Shown here one piece after another: positions 16,562-24,588 of a stretch of DNA of 64,000 nucleotides. Both the position numbers and the translations under genes were made by a program. The notes beneath the pieces are model-generated. The model made no database searches, was not told the DNA's origin, and saw only the letters and a program-made list of their open reading frames with translations. The DNA lies in NCBI GenBank assembly GCA_020633235.1, contig JACKEA010000004.1, positions 62,001-126,000 of the forward strand. Reading direction: 5' to 3'. Source of the stretch: Polyangiaceae bacterium. GTDB lineage: Bacteria > Myxococcota_A > Polyangia > Polyangiales > Polyangiaceae. The first letter of the stretch is position 1. Every line of letters starts with the position of its first letter.

Positions 16562-18712
16562 ATGTCCTGGCTTCGGAGGATGGGTCTCGCTCTCGTGCTA
16601 GCGCTCGTCGTTCCCACGATCACAGGTTGTGGTGACGACGATTCCGGTTCACCGACCGCTCAGGAGAAACCGCCGCCCCAGCCCGAGGGCGGTTTGCCTT
16701 TGTTGGGCAGCGACTGCGATTCCTTGGTGCCCGAGTACTGCGCCATCCCGTTTCCGTCGAACGTGTACCTGCAAGACGACCCCACGGGGCTGAACACTTC
16801 CGGCAAGAGCGTGCGCTTCGGGGAGACCACGCTGCCGCCGCGCAAGAAGGACCAAGCTCACGCGGACCCGGCGCTGTTCTACGACCACGATGGCTTTTCG
16901 CCGTCGCAGGCTCCGATGACGTTCCTGCCGGGAGCCTCGGACGTGGGGCTCGCCACGCCGTACGACATCGAGCGCTCCCTGGACGACGATTCTCCGACGG
17001 TGCTGATCGAAGCGGACACCGGGCGGCACGTCCCGCACTGGGTGGACATCGACCAGAACACCCAAAACGACGGCACCGACGACAAGCCGGACCAACGGCT
17101 GGTGATGCTTCGGCCCGCCGAGCGCTTGAAGGACGGCACGCGCTACATCGTTGCCATCCGTGGGGTGCAGAACCAAGACGGACAGCTCATCGAGCCGTCG
17201 AAGGTGTTCCGGGCACTGCGCGACGACGAGAAGCTGGAAGCCGACGCCAGTGAAGCGGACGTTTGGACGGTGTACGCGCGCCGCAAGCTGTACGCGGACA
17301 TCTTCGACAAGCTGAAGAGCGCCAACGTGGAGAAGGACGACCTTCAAATTGCGTGGGACTACACCACCGCCACCACCGAGAACGTCACCGGACGCATGAT
17401 CGAGATGCGCGACAAGGCGCTCGCCGTGGTGGGCGAAGACGGCCCCAGCTTCAAGCTCTCCAACGTGGAAGAGCTCACGCCGGAGCAGAGCCCGGACCTG
17501 CTGCGGCGCATCGAAGTGACGATGACGGTGCCGCTGTACCTCACGGCGGCCAGCTTCGACTACGATCCGAACGGCCCCCTCGACCGGCTGAACCTGAACG
17601 AGCAGGGCGAGCTGGTTCAGAACGGCACCATGGACATGACCGTCCTGATCCTGGTGCCACGCAGCGTGGAGACGGCGGGCAAGCACGGGCTCTTGCAGAA
17701 CGGCCACGGGTTGTTCGGCTCTCGCAACGAGGGGCGCGGTGGCTACCTGGCGCGAGCCGCCAACCGCAATCACTACATCGCCTTCGCCGTGAACTACTTC
17801 GGCTTCGACGAAGACTCCTTCCCTCTGGCCGGAGACGCCCTGGCCGGGCGCTTCGAGGCTTTCAAGGCGTTCCCCGAGCGGCAGATCCAAGGGATGGTGA
17901 ACCAGCTTCTGGCCATGCGCATGATGATGGGTCGCGTGGCGAAGGACGGGATCAAGGACGACCAGAACAACGTGCTCTTGGACTCGGCGTGGATCGACCC
18001 CAGCGTGCGCGCGTACCGCGGCGATAGCCAAGGCGGCATCATGGGTGCCACGTACATGGCCGTCAGCACGGACGTGACCCGCGGCCTGTTGGGCGAGCCC
18101 GGCATGCCCTACAACCTGCTCCTGAACCGCAGCGTGGACTACGCCACCTACGCGCTGGTGCTGAACTCGGCCTTCGATTTCAACGCCGTGTACAACCAGC
18201 TGGTGCTCGGCCTGGCGCAAATGGAGTGGGATCGCAGCGAGCCCGGCGGCTTCGCCACCCACGTTCAGCAGGATCTGCTGCCGAACACCCCCGCCCACCG
18301 AGTCATCATGCACGTGGCGCGGGGCGACCATCAGGTCTCGAACTTCGGAGCCCACTTGATGGCGAGCGCCATCGGCGCCAAGCAGATGAAGTCCGACGAC
18401 CCCCAGCAGCCGGTGTTCGACCCGATATACGGCGTGGACGAGGTGTCCGGGCCGGTGAGTGATGGCTCGGTCATCATCGAGTACGACTTCGGCCTCGCGA
18501 AGAACCCCGCCGGAAACGTGGCCAACAAGGATGGCTGCGATCCCCACGACCGAGTGCGGGACCTGATACCGTCTTACGATCAGCAGGACGAGTTCTATCG
18601 AACCGGCAACATCGTCTGGAAGTGCAAGGGCGCCTGCAACTGCGACGACAGCGGCAACGACCCGAACCAGGAAGAACGCTGCACGGAGACCTTCGAGAGC
18701 CAGTGCAAGTAG
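16562..18712 (+). CDS. Secreted lipoprotein with lipase-like alpha/beta hydrolase domain
   Basis: The 716-residue product starts at an ATG preceded by GGAAAGG and has a lipoprotein signal (PTITGC, Cys23). The N-terminal part (PFPSNVYLQDDPTG, HDGFSPSQAPMTFLPG) matches proteins annotated as bacterial virulence-factor/extracellular lipases. An SbsA-type Ig-like stretch (LVMLRPAERLKDGTRYIVAIRG) follows, and the C-terminal half holds an alpha/beta hydrolase core with HGLFGSRNEG and nucleophile elbow GDSQGG at about Ser489. A likely His is in HVARGDHQVSNFGAH. It is probably an outer-membrane-anchored esterase or lipase; the substrate is unproven. Confidence 0.82.
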   Translation: MSWLRRMGLALVLALVVPTITGCGDDDSGSPTAQEKPPPQPEGGLPLLGSDCDSLVPEYCAIPFPSNVYLQDDPTGLNTSGKSVRFGETTLPPRKKDQAHADPALFYDHDGFSPSQAPMTFLPGASDVGLATPYDIERSLDDDSPTVLIEADTGRHVPHWVDIDQNTQNDGTDDKPDQRLVMLRPAERLKDGTRYIVAIRGVQNQDGQLIEPSKVFRALRDDEKLEADASEADVWTVYARRKLYADIFDKLKSANVEKDDLQIAWDYTTATTENVTGRMIEMRDKALAVVGEDGPSFKLSNVEELTPEQSPDLLRRIEVTMTVPLYLTAASFDYDPNGPLDRLNLNEQGELVQNGTMDMTVLILVPRSVETAGKHGLLQNGHGLFGSRNEGRGGYLARAANRNHYIAFAVNYFGFDEDSFPLAGDALAGRFEAFKAFPERQIQGMVNQLLAMRMMMGRVAKDGIKDDQNNVLLDSAWIDPSVRAYRGDSQGGIMGATYMAVSTDVTRGLLGEPGMPYNLLLNRSVDYATYALVLNSAFDFNAVYNQLVLGLAQMEWDRSEPGGFATHVQQDLLPNTPAHRVIMHVARGDHQVSNFGAHLMASAIGAKQMKSDDPQQPVFDPIYGVDEVSGPVSDGSVIIEYDFGLAKNPAGNVANKDGCDPHDRVRDLIPSYDQQDEFYRTGNIVWKCKGACNCDDSGNDPNQEERCTETFESQCK

Positions 18713-18713
18713 C

Positions 18714-18738
18714 CGGCCGGCAGCCTGATTTCCGGCCG
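18714..18738 (+). terminator. GC-rich stem-loop after the lipase-like gene
   Basis: CGGCCGG, an 11-nt loop and CCGGCCG form a perfect 7-bp stem starting 2 bases after the stop codon. There is no T-run after it, so it is at best an imperfect intrinsic terminator or an mRNA 3' end stabiliser. Confidence 0.35.
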
Positions 18739-18818
18739 CCGCTGCAAAAAATCCAAGGCCCCAAGTTTGTCGCCTTGCCATCGTCGGCAAGGCCGTTCAA
18801 GCTCCCTCGTCGCCTCCG

Positions 18819-19706
18819 ATGGCACGACCCCGTGGGAACTCCAAGCTGCTGGTCCGGGAAGCACTGGACAGCGTCGTATCGCCGCCCGTGCGCGACGCGC
18901 TGCTCTCTTCCGCCATCGAACAGCTGCCCGAGCGCGAGATCCCGAGTGACCCGTTCGCATTTCGCGAGTTCGTGTGCGGTCCGCTGCGCGCAGTGTTGGC
19001 GCAGGGGCTCGGGCCGGAGCTGGCGGAGAGCATCGCGGACGAGCTGATCAACGTGGCGCGCTCGGGCGTGCGGCGCACGCCGCAGCGCCCGTCGGACGTG
19101 ATGCCGGCAACGGGAGTCACGCCGCCCCATCGCGCCGGGCGCATCACGCCGCGGCGTTCATCGCGGCCCAAGATGCAGCGAGTGGAAGCACCTCGCCACG
19201 TGGCGGCGCCAACGCCCCCGCCGCAGTCCGGCACGCGCAATCCGCTGGGGTCGAGCTGGATCTCCGACGAGTACCCGTCGGGTGTCGCGCAGTCCCTGGG
19301 GCTCAGCTCGAGCTTTCCGCCGGAACAAACCGGGACGGTGGCCAGGCCCTTGGTGCTCGTGGCCAGTCGGGATCCGCGCATCGCGCCGCGTTTCGCGCGG
19401 CTCTTGGGGACGCGCACCGAGGTCGCGGAAGTGTCCAGCCTGCGCGAGCTGCTCTTCGACCTGGACGCCACCGACTCGAAGGTCGCGCTGCTGTTGGATT
19501 GCCGTCTGCCTTCCGTGCGGCCCTCCGCCCTCGCTGCGCTGGCGGACGAGCTGCCGGAGCACGCCTCCGTGGTGTTGTGGAATCCGACTCAGGCGCAGCT
19601 GGACAAGCTCGTCGAGATCAATCCTGCTGCCAGCAAGTTCGTGGTGTGTGGCCCAGGGGTCGGCAGCGAGGACGTCGCTTCGCGCTGCATGGACTTGGTC
19701 GGCTGA
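18819..19706 (+). CDS. Protein with degenerate C-terminal receiver-like domain
   Basis: A 295-residue soluble protein. The N-terminal 80 residues are helical (LLVREALDSVVSPPVRDALLSSAIEQ, ESIADELINVARSGVRR), followed by a Pro/Arg-rich linker (about 85-165) and a 125-residue alpha/beta domain (RPLVLVASRDPRIAPRFARLL, KVALLLDCRLPSVRP). The strand-helix order and the single Asp in LLLDCRLP recall CheY-type receivers, but the acidic pair at the first strand and the conserved Lys are missing, so phosphorylation is unlikely. Function unknown; it may be a scaffold in signalling. A half-copy of the hairpin repeat follows the stop. Confidence 0.75.
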   Translation: MARPRGNSKLLVREALDSVVSPPVRDALLSSAIEQLPEREIPSDPFAFREFVCGPLRAVLAQGLGPELAESIADELINVARSGVRRTPQRPSDVMPATGVTPPHRAGRITPRRSSRPKMQRVEAPRHVAAPTPPPQSGTRNPLGSSWISDEYPSGVAQSLGLSSSFPPEQTGTVARPLVLVASRDPRIAPRFARLLGTRTEVAEVSSLRELLFDLDATDSKVALLLDCRLPSVRPSALAALADELPEHASVVLWNPTQAQLDKLVEINPAASKFVVCGPGVGSEDVASRCMDLVG

Positions 19707-19716
19707 TCGGGACGGG

Positions 19717-19744
19717 CTCGCGCCGGACCAACAAAAGAAGCCGG
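19717..19744 (+). repeat. Half-hairpin repeat relative (CCAACAAAAGAAG type)
   Basis: CTCGCGCCGGACCAACAAAAGAAG begins 10 bases after the stop at 19706. It resembles one arm of the intergenic hairpin repeat, and shares the word CCAACAAAAGAAG-N-CGG with the copy at 62386. No second arm is visible. Confidence 0.4.
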
Positions 19745-19746
19745 CT

Positions 19747-20049
19747 TCAGCGGCGTCGCTCTCGGCGATAGCGCTGAGCGCTGCGACCACTCCCGCCGAT
19801 GAGCCCGAGGTCCATCAACAGGGCAATGGCGGTGAGCAGCCAGCCGAGGGGCGGCATCTGACCGGGCTGGCCCAGGGAGTTGATGCCAAAGGCAAAGGCC
19901 AGGGTGGTGAGCGGCAGAAAGAAGAAGCCGAGCAGCGGTAGGAGCCAGCTGCCGAAGGCGCGGCTCAGGTAACCGTGGTTCACGAACCACACCAAGAACA
20001 GCGCGAAGCGGGGGAACGCGACGGCGATGCAACCAACGAGGCAGGGCAC
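19747..20049 (-). CDS. Small integral membrane protein
   Basis: A 100-residue protein with three hydrophobic segments (about 5-25, 33-57 and 67-87) and a basic C-terminal tail (QRYRRERRR) that should stay in the cytoplasm. The segment PLLGFFFLPLTTLAFAFGIN is typical of small conserved membrane proteins of unknown function. It is monocistronic, convergent with the receiver-like gene, and 31 bp upstream of the 3' end of the TSP3 protein gene on the same strand. Confidence 0.75.
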   Translation of the reverse strand: MPCLVGCIAVAFPRFALFLVWFVNHGYLSRAFGSWLLPLLGFFFLPLTTLAFAFGINSLGQPGQMPPLGWLLTAIALLMDLGLIGGSGRSAQRYRRERRR

Positions 20050-20080
20050 GGCGCGAGCGTAGCAGACGAGGCCGAGCGAG

Positions 20081-21664
20081 CTATCGCCGGCGGCGGCGCG
20101 CGATGGCCACGCCCAGGCCGGCGGCGAGCAGCCACGCAGAGCTCGGAGCCTCGTTCACGGGAACGCTGCAGCCGCAGCCGCCCTTCATGGTTTCGTCGAT
20201 CTGGCCGGCGGGGCCGGGGCCGTCGAAACCTTGTGAATCACCCAGATCGCCCGTGGTGCAGGCTTCGCCTTGGCCGTTCACGCCCGCCTTCTGGTCCGGA
20301 TTGTAGACGTAGGGGCAGTTGTCCACGGAGTTGAAGACGCCGTCGCCGTCCAGGTCGTCGTCGCAGTCGTCGCCGATGTTGTCCTCGTCGGAGTCGTCCT
20401 GGTTGTCCGTCGCCAGGCGGGGGCACAAGTCCAAGCTGTTGGGAATGCCGTCGTTGTCCTGGTCGATGTCGCACAGATCTCCGATGCCGTCGCCATCCGT
20501 GTCCGTCACGTTCATGCTCGCGACGGTGGGACAGTTGTCCATCAGATCCGGGATGCTGTCGTTGTCGTCGTCCTCGTCGCAGGCGTTGCCTTCGCCGTCG
20601 CCGTCGGTGTCCAACTGGTCGGAGTTGGCTCCGCTGGGGCAGTTGTCGTCTGCGTCCGGAACGCCATCGTCGTCGTCGTCGTCCTCGCAGGCGTCGCCCT
20701 TGCCGTCTTGGTCGCTGTCGAGCTGGTCGGCGTTCTTCACCAGCTTGCAGTTGTCCTTGGTGTCGGCCACGCCGTCGCCGTCATCGTCGGAATCACAGGC
20801 GTTGCCCTTGCCGTCTTTGTCGGTGTCTTGCTGGCTCTTGTTCGCCGTGGTGGGGCAGTTGTCCTTGCTGTCGGCGACGCCGTCGCCGTCGTCGTCGGAA
20901 TCGCAGACGTCGCCCTTGCCGTCCTTGTCGGTGTCCAGCTGGCCCGAGTTCTTGTTCAGCGGGCAGTTGTCCTTGGTGTCGGCGACGCCATCGCCGTCGT
21001 CGTCGCTGTCACAAGCGTCGCCCTTGCCGTCCTTGTCGGTGTCTTTCTGGCTGCTGTTCTTGGTGGACGGACAATTGTCCTTGTTGTCCGCAACGCCGTC
21101 GCCGTCCTTGTCGGTGAACTCCTGGATGTTGTCCCGCCGAATGGCCTTGTAGCTGGAGCTGATGCTGCGGCCGCCGCGAACGCAGCCATAGCTGCAGCCC
21201 TTGCACTCGATGGCCGTGACCCAGCCCCACGGGTCGCCGCTTTCGTACAGGAAGATGTGGCCGGCACCGCCCGTGTTGTACACGAACGAATCGGCCTTCT
21301 TCGCGTTGGAGCGAGAGATGGTGCTCCAGTGGTAGGAGTAGTTGTCGAAGTAGTAGGTGGAGTAGGGGTGCGCGTCGGTGCTCACGCTGATGGAACCGGG
21401 TACCTGCCACGCCTTCGCCACGAAGCCGGAGCAGTCCGCGCCGTAGGAGCCATAGTGGCTGCAGCTGGGGCAGCCGCCGGAGCAGGAGCCGTAGCTGGTG
21501 GAGGTCGTGCTCCAACGTCCGTGGCCCCACCAGTAGGAGAACTTCACCACGCCCTTGCCGCGCGCGATGATCTGATCGCGGGTCATGGCCGGCGGCGCTG
21601 CCAGCGCGGGCGCCGCGACGGCGAGCCCGAAGGCGAAGGCGAGGACTTTGCTCGGGAGGTTCAT
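20081..21664 (-). CDS. NlpC/P60-like peptidase with thrombospondin type 3 repeats and MYXO-CTERM tail
   Basis: The 527-residue product has a Sec signal (VLAFAFGLAVAAPALAA), then a 150-residue NlpC/P60-like module with the catalytic Cys in GADCSGFVAKAW and a His in GGAGHIFLY. From about residue 185 it has eight or so Asp-rich thrombospondin type 3 repeats of 30-36 residues (DKDGDGVADNKDNCP, DTDKDGKGDACD), which normally wrap calcium. The C-terminus GGCGCSVP...AWLLAAGLGVAIARRRRR is a MYXO-CTERM-like sorting tail. The enzyme may cut peptidoglycan or another peptide and be displayed on the surface. Its ATG overlaps the upstream beta-propeller-like gene by 4 bases. Confidence 0.87.
   Translation of the reverse strand: MNLPSKVLAFAFGLAVAAPALAAPPAMTRDQIIARGKGVVKFSYWWGHGRWSTTSTSYGSCSGGCPSCSHYGSYGADCSGFVAKAWQVPGSISVSTDAHPYSTYYFDNYSYHWSTISRSNAKKADSFVYNTGGAGHIFLYESGDPWGWVTAIECKGCSYGCVRGGRSISSSYKAIRRDNIQEFTDKDGDGVADNKDNCPSTKNSSQKDTDKDGKGDACDSDDDGDGVADTKDNCPLNKNSGQLDTDKDGKGDVCDSDDDGDGVADSKDNCPTTANKSQQDTDKDGKGNACDSDDDGDGVADTKDNCKLVKNADQLDSDQDGKGDACEDDDDDDGVPDADDNCPSGANSDQLDTDGDGEGNACDEDDDNDSIPDLMDNCPTVASMNVTDTDGDGIGDLCDIDQDNDGIPNSLDLCPRLATDNQDDSDEDNIGDDCDDDLDGDGVFNSVDNCPYVYNPDQKAGVNGQGEACTTGDLGDSQGFDGPGPAGQIDETMKGGCGCSVPVNEAPSSAWLLAAGLGVAIARRRRR
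20285..21112 (-). repeat. Array of thrombospondin type 3 coding repeats
   Basis: About eight imperfect 90-110-nt coding units, each giving DxDxDGxxD-type acidic loops and one or two Cys. The four central units are very similar at DNA level, suggesting recent duplication inside the gene. The spacing is set by the protein repeats and the units are contiguous, so this is not a CRISPR array. Confidence 0.85.
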
Positions 21665-22749
21665 AGCGCCACCTTGCTCAGCGTCACGCCGCGTTCGTCC
21701 CAGCCCATGTGGTAGAGGGCGCCGTCCGCGCCCACGCGAATGCGACGAAAGCTCTCCTCGGCGCCGCGGTTGGCGGGCAATCGGACCCGCGTCAGCTCGG
21801 CGCCGTTCGGTTCGAGCACGACCACCTCTTCCGCGGCGTCGAGCACGTCGAAGCTGGGAGCCGAACCCTCGAGCAGCAGGCTGGCGCCGAGGAAGATGCG
21901 GCCGTGGGCGTCGGTGTCCAACGACAGGATCTGCCACACGGGCAGGTCGAAACCGACCTTCACCAGCGGCTCCGCGGGGTCGTCGCCCCGCTTGCGGGCG
22001 ATCCACGCGGCGAGCTCGCCGCTCTTGGATGCACGCAGCACCGAGCCGTCCGGAGCGAAGCGCCCCTGAACGATGTCGCGATCGTCGAGGGGGTTCTCGT
22101 CGGCGTCGGCCACTCGCACCAAGTTCTGGTGCTGGACCTCGACCCAAGTGCCGTCGTCGCGCTGGAACAAGCCGGTGACGTCACCGCCTTCCTTGATGCC
22201 TTGGCCCACCAGGCCGATCTCGTGCGTGACGTGCCCGGCTTCGTCGACGTAGGCGACGCTCTCGGTGGCGAGCCGGTCCAGAAGAGCGAGGCTCTTGCTC
22301 TTGGTGAGCGCCACGTCTTGGAAGGTGTCTGCGGGCAGCGGCACCGAGCGCGGCTCGGCGCCGGGCTCGAAGACCTCCACGCGACCATTCACCTGGTCGA
22401 GCACGAAGGCGCTCCCATGCTCGTCCACGGCGAAGCTCATCGGCCCTTCCGGGGACGACTCGTTGGCGATCTTCTTGCCGAGCTGTCCCGGGCCGCCGCC
22501 CCAGCGAGCCTGCACGACGGGCACTGCGCGCTTCGGTGCTGCGGTGGGCTTCGCTGCAGATGCTTTGGGTTCTTGGGGTCGGGTCGGCGCGAGCACGGCG
22601 TGCACCAGCGGCGCCGCCGTGGGGGCGGAGACGGGCGCCGGCGAGGCGGACCGGTGCGCGGAGCGCTCCGCCTTCGGCGAGCGCCACAGGAGCGCGGCGA
22701 CGATGGCCAGGGACGCGGAGCCAATCAGGGCGAGATGGCGCTTTCGCAT
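21661..22749 (-). CDS. Membrane-anchored or secreted beta-propeller-like protein
   Basis: ATG at 22749 (MRKRHLALIGSASLAIVAAL) gives an N-terminal membrane anchor or signal; the frame further upstream is not supported. A Pro/Ala-rich spacer (about 30-75) leads into 270 residues of repeated four-strand units such as MSFAVDEHGSAFVLDQVNGRVEVFEPG, QDVALTKSKSLALLDRLATESVAYVDEAG and IRVGADGALYHMGWDERG, which look like NHL/YVTN-type propeller blades. It overlaps the NlpC/P60-TSP3 gene by ATGA, so both products are probably made together at the envelope. No enzymatic residue set is recognised. Confidence 0.8.
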   Translation of the reverse strand: MRKRHLALIGSASLAIVAALLWRSPKAERSAHRSASPAPVSAPTAAPLVHAVLAPTRPQEPKASAAKPTAAPKRAVPVVQARWGGGPGQLGKKIANESSPEGPMSFAVDEHGSAFVLDQVNGRVEVFEPGAEPRSVPLPADTFQDVALTKSKSLALLDRLATESVAYVDEAGHVTHEIGLVGQGIKEGGDVTGLFQRDDGTWVEVQHQNLVRVADADENPLDDRDIVQGRFAPDGSVLRASKSGELAAWIARKRGDDPAEPLVKVGFDLPVWQILSLDTDAHGRIFLGASLLLEGSAPSFDVLDAAEEVVVLEPNGAELTRVRLPANRGAEESFRRIRVGADGALYHMGWDERGVTLSKVAL

Positions 22750-22879
22750 GGCAGTGGCAGAAGGAATTGCAAGCCGGGGGCCGTGCGAAACGATCGAGAT
22801 CTCCACTACTTGCAGGGTCGGTGCCGCCAACCGGGAGTTGGCGCTGAAACCCCCGGTTGGCACGAGCTACCTTCACGCC

Positions 22880-23419
22880 ATGCGTCAGCTGGTTCTGTGC
22901 TTGGCCCTTTCTGCCTGTGCGTCCGCACCCCCTTTGCCTCCCGAGCCGCCCTCGGACTGCGGCACCGAGCGGGCGGAGCTCGAACGAAAGCTGCAGCGCG
23001 CGGAGCAGCGCATTGCCGAGCTCGAAGCAGACAAGAACGACGACCCGCCCCCCGTCATCGCCGTCGCTCCGGCGGCGGTTCCAGAGCGCGTGAGGGAGGG
23101 CTCCTACCGAGTGCCTCGCGCCTTCCTGGACGATCTACTCAGCGATCAGAGCCGCTTGATGCGCAGCGTGCGCGTAGTGCCGGCTCAGAAGGACGGCGTG
23201 ATCACGGGAGTGCGCTTGTTCGGGATTCGACCCGAAAGTCCGCTTTCCACTCTTGGGTTCTCCAACGGAGACGAGCTCCGCAAGATCAACGGTCAAGAGG
23301 TGTCCAGCCCGGACGAGGCGCTGAAGGCCTACACCCAAGTTCGGGGCGCGAGCGTCATCGACGTCGAGCTGGTCCGAAACTCGGAGCCCATCACCCTGCA
23401 CTACCAGATCGTGGACTGA
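22880..23419 (+). CDS. Lipoprotein with GspC-type PDZ domain
   Basis: A 179-residue lipoprotein (lipobox LSAC, Cys13). A short coiled-coil (ERAELERKLQRAEQRIAELEAD) precedes a domain that reads like the C-terminal PDZ of type II secretion protein GspC: YRVPRAFLDDLLSDQSRLMRS, VRLFGIRPESPLSTLGFSNGDELRKING, and ALKAYTQVRGASVIDVELVR. Normal GspC has an inner-membrane anchor and sits in a gsp operon; here it is a lipid-anchored, stand-alone gene, divergent from the propeller-like gene and convergent with the P-loop gene. It may be a secretion accessory protein, which is inferred from the domain only. Confidence 0.85.
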   Translation: MRQLVLCLALSACASAPPLPPEPPSDCGTERAELERKLQRAEQRIAELEADKNDDPPPVIAVAPAAVPERVREGSYRVPRAFLDDLLSDQSRLMRSVRVVPAQKDGVITGVRLFGIRPESPLSTLGFSNGDELRKINGQEVSSPDEALKAYTQVRGASVIDVELVRNSEPITLHYQIVD

Positions 23420-23421
23420 GC

Positions 23422-24432
23422 TTAACGCGTCGACGCCAGGAGCGAGAAGGCCTGGGCCAGGCCATCGTGTAGCGCCTTGACGTCGCCCTGCTTCCAGGTG
23501 GAGCGATCCCCGCGCACGAAGGTGGTCAGGTCCTTGCGGTTGTCGAAGCGTGCCGTCGGCAGGTGGAACACGCGGTCGCGGTAGTTGACCGAGCCATCCG
23601 GTGCGTGGTCGGCGAAAATGCGCTCGACGCGCACCGTGTTCGGCTTGTCGGACTGTTCCAAGAGCCACGCCATGTCGTCACAGCCGTACTGACCGAGCAT
23701 GACTTCCATGGGCACGGAGTGGTGCAAGATGGATCCTTGGCCGTCCGGGCGTCCACGCTCGATGTTCTTGCGACGTGATTCCTCCGGGTCCACCCAGATG
23801 TAGAGCACGGACGCGCGGGAGAGGATCTGCTCCGAGAGCTGCTGGAACGCTGCCTGGTAGCCCACTGGCGGCGTGAGAGGAAAGGCCGCGCCGTTGGGTC
23901 CACCCCGGGCCGCCTCGATCACGACGGTCTTGCCCTTCGGGTCTCGGGAGCAGGTTGCGTTCTTGGCATCCAGCTCCGCGCGACACTCCGCTTCCATCGC
24001 TTCCGCGATTCGCTTGCGAACGCGATACGGCAGCTCCCCCATGTGCTCGGGAAGGCCGACCAAGGCGTGCGCCGCATCCATGCGATCGAAGAGGTGCTGA
24101 GCGGCCGACGAGACCTGGGTCTGGCGACCGTTGATCAAGTCGTCGAAGTCGTCGTTCAGGAGCTCCACCAACGCCGCCCATTCCCACTCATCCTGGAATG
24201 CCCGGTGAGGGCCCCTGTAAAACGCGTAGGGCAGTCCGTTCGCTTTCAGCTCGTCGTCGATACGATGCATGAAGTGGACGTAGGGGTAATCGTCCAGCTG
24301 CAGCGTAGGCCCCATGTGGAAATCGCGTTCCGCTTGCTCTGGCGTCAAGCTCGCCAAATAACGACGAACCTCGGACTTTCCCGAGGCGGGGAGGGAGAAC
24401 AACAGGACCGTATCGAGGATCTGAGCGTTCAC
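23422..24432 (-). CDS. P-loop kinase-like protein of unknown function
   Basis: A 336-residue cytoplasmic protein. The N-terminus DTVLLFSLPASGKSEVRRYL is a Walker A-like loop in which the usual first Gly is replaced. RASVLYIWVDPEESRRKNIERG near residue 230 resembles the Arg-rich lid of small-molecule or nucleoside kinases, and KGKTVVIEAARGG near 168 may be the Walker B strand. Acidic conserved-looking segments (QLDDYPYVHFMHRIDDEL) lie between. A phosphotransfer role on an unknown substrate is plausible but unproved. It converges with the GspC-like gene, with two bases between stops. Confidence 0.8.
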   Translation of the reverse strand: MNAQILDTVLLFSLPASGKSEVRRYLASLTPEQAERDFHMGPTLQLDDYPYVHFMHRIDDELKANGLPYAFYRGPHRAFQDEWEWAALVELLNDDFDDLINGRQTQVSSAAQHLFDRMDAAHALVGLPEHMGELPYRVRKRIAEAMEAECRAELDAKNATCSRDPKGKTVVIEAARGGPNGAAFPLTPPVGYQAAFQQLSEQILSRASVLYIWVDPEESRRKNIERGRPDGQGSILHHSVPMEVMLGQYGCDDMAWLLEQSDKPNTVRVERIFADHAPDGSVNYRDRVFHLPTARFDNRKDLTTFVRGDRSTWKQGDVKALHDGLAQAFSLLASTR

Positions 24433-24588
24433 GGTCGGGCAATACCACAGCCCCGAAGCTCTGGGCAGAAGCGCCCGTCAGGCGCCGGCGGTCCAGCGTA
24501 AGCACGGGAAATGTGTGTCAATCCTGGGCATCGGCTCGGGAAGGTGTGACACTACATGCCCCCCTTTAAGGCTTGCACGGAGAAGCGA

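Noticed and set aside
16649..18790. Minus-strand open frame of 713 codons opposite the lipase-like lipoprotein
   Set aside because: Shadow frame: dominated by Val/His/Arg/Gly runs, no signal peptide or motif, while the plus strand has a clean lipoprotein and GDSQGG.
20285..21112. Regularly repeated DNA that looks like a CRISPR array
   Set aside because: Units are contiguous coding repeats for Asp-rich TSP3 loops, with no unique spacers and no cas genes.
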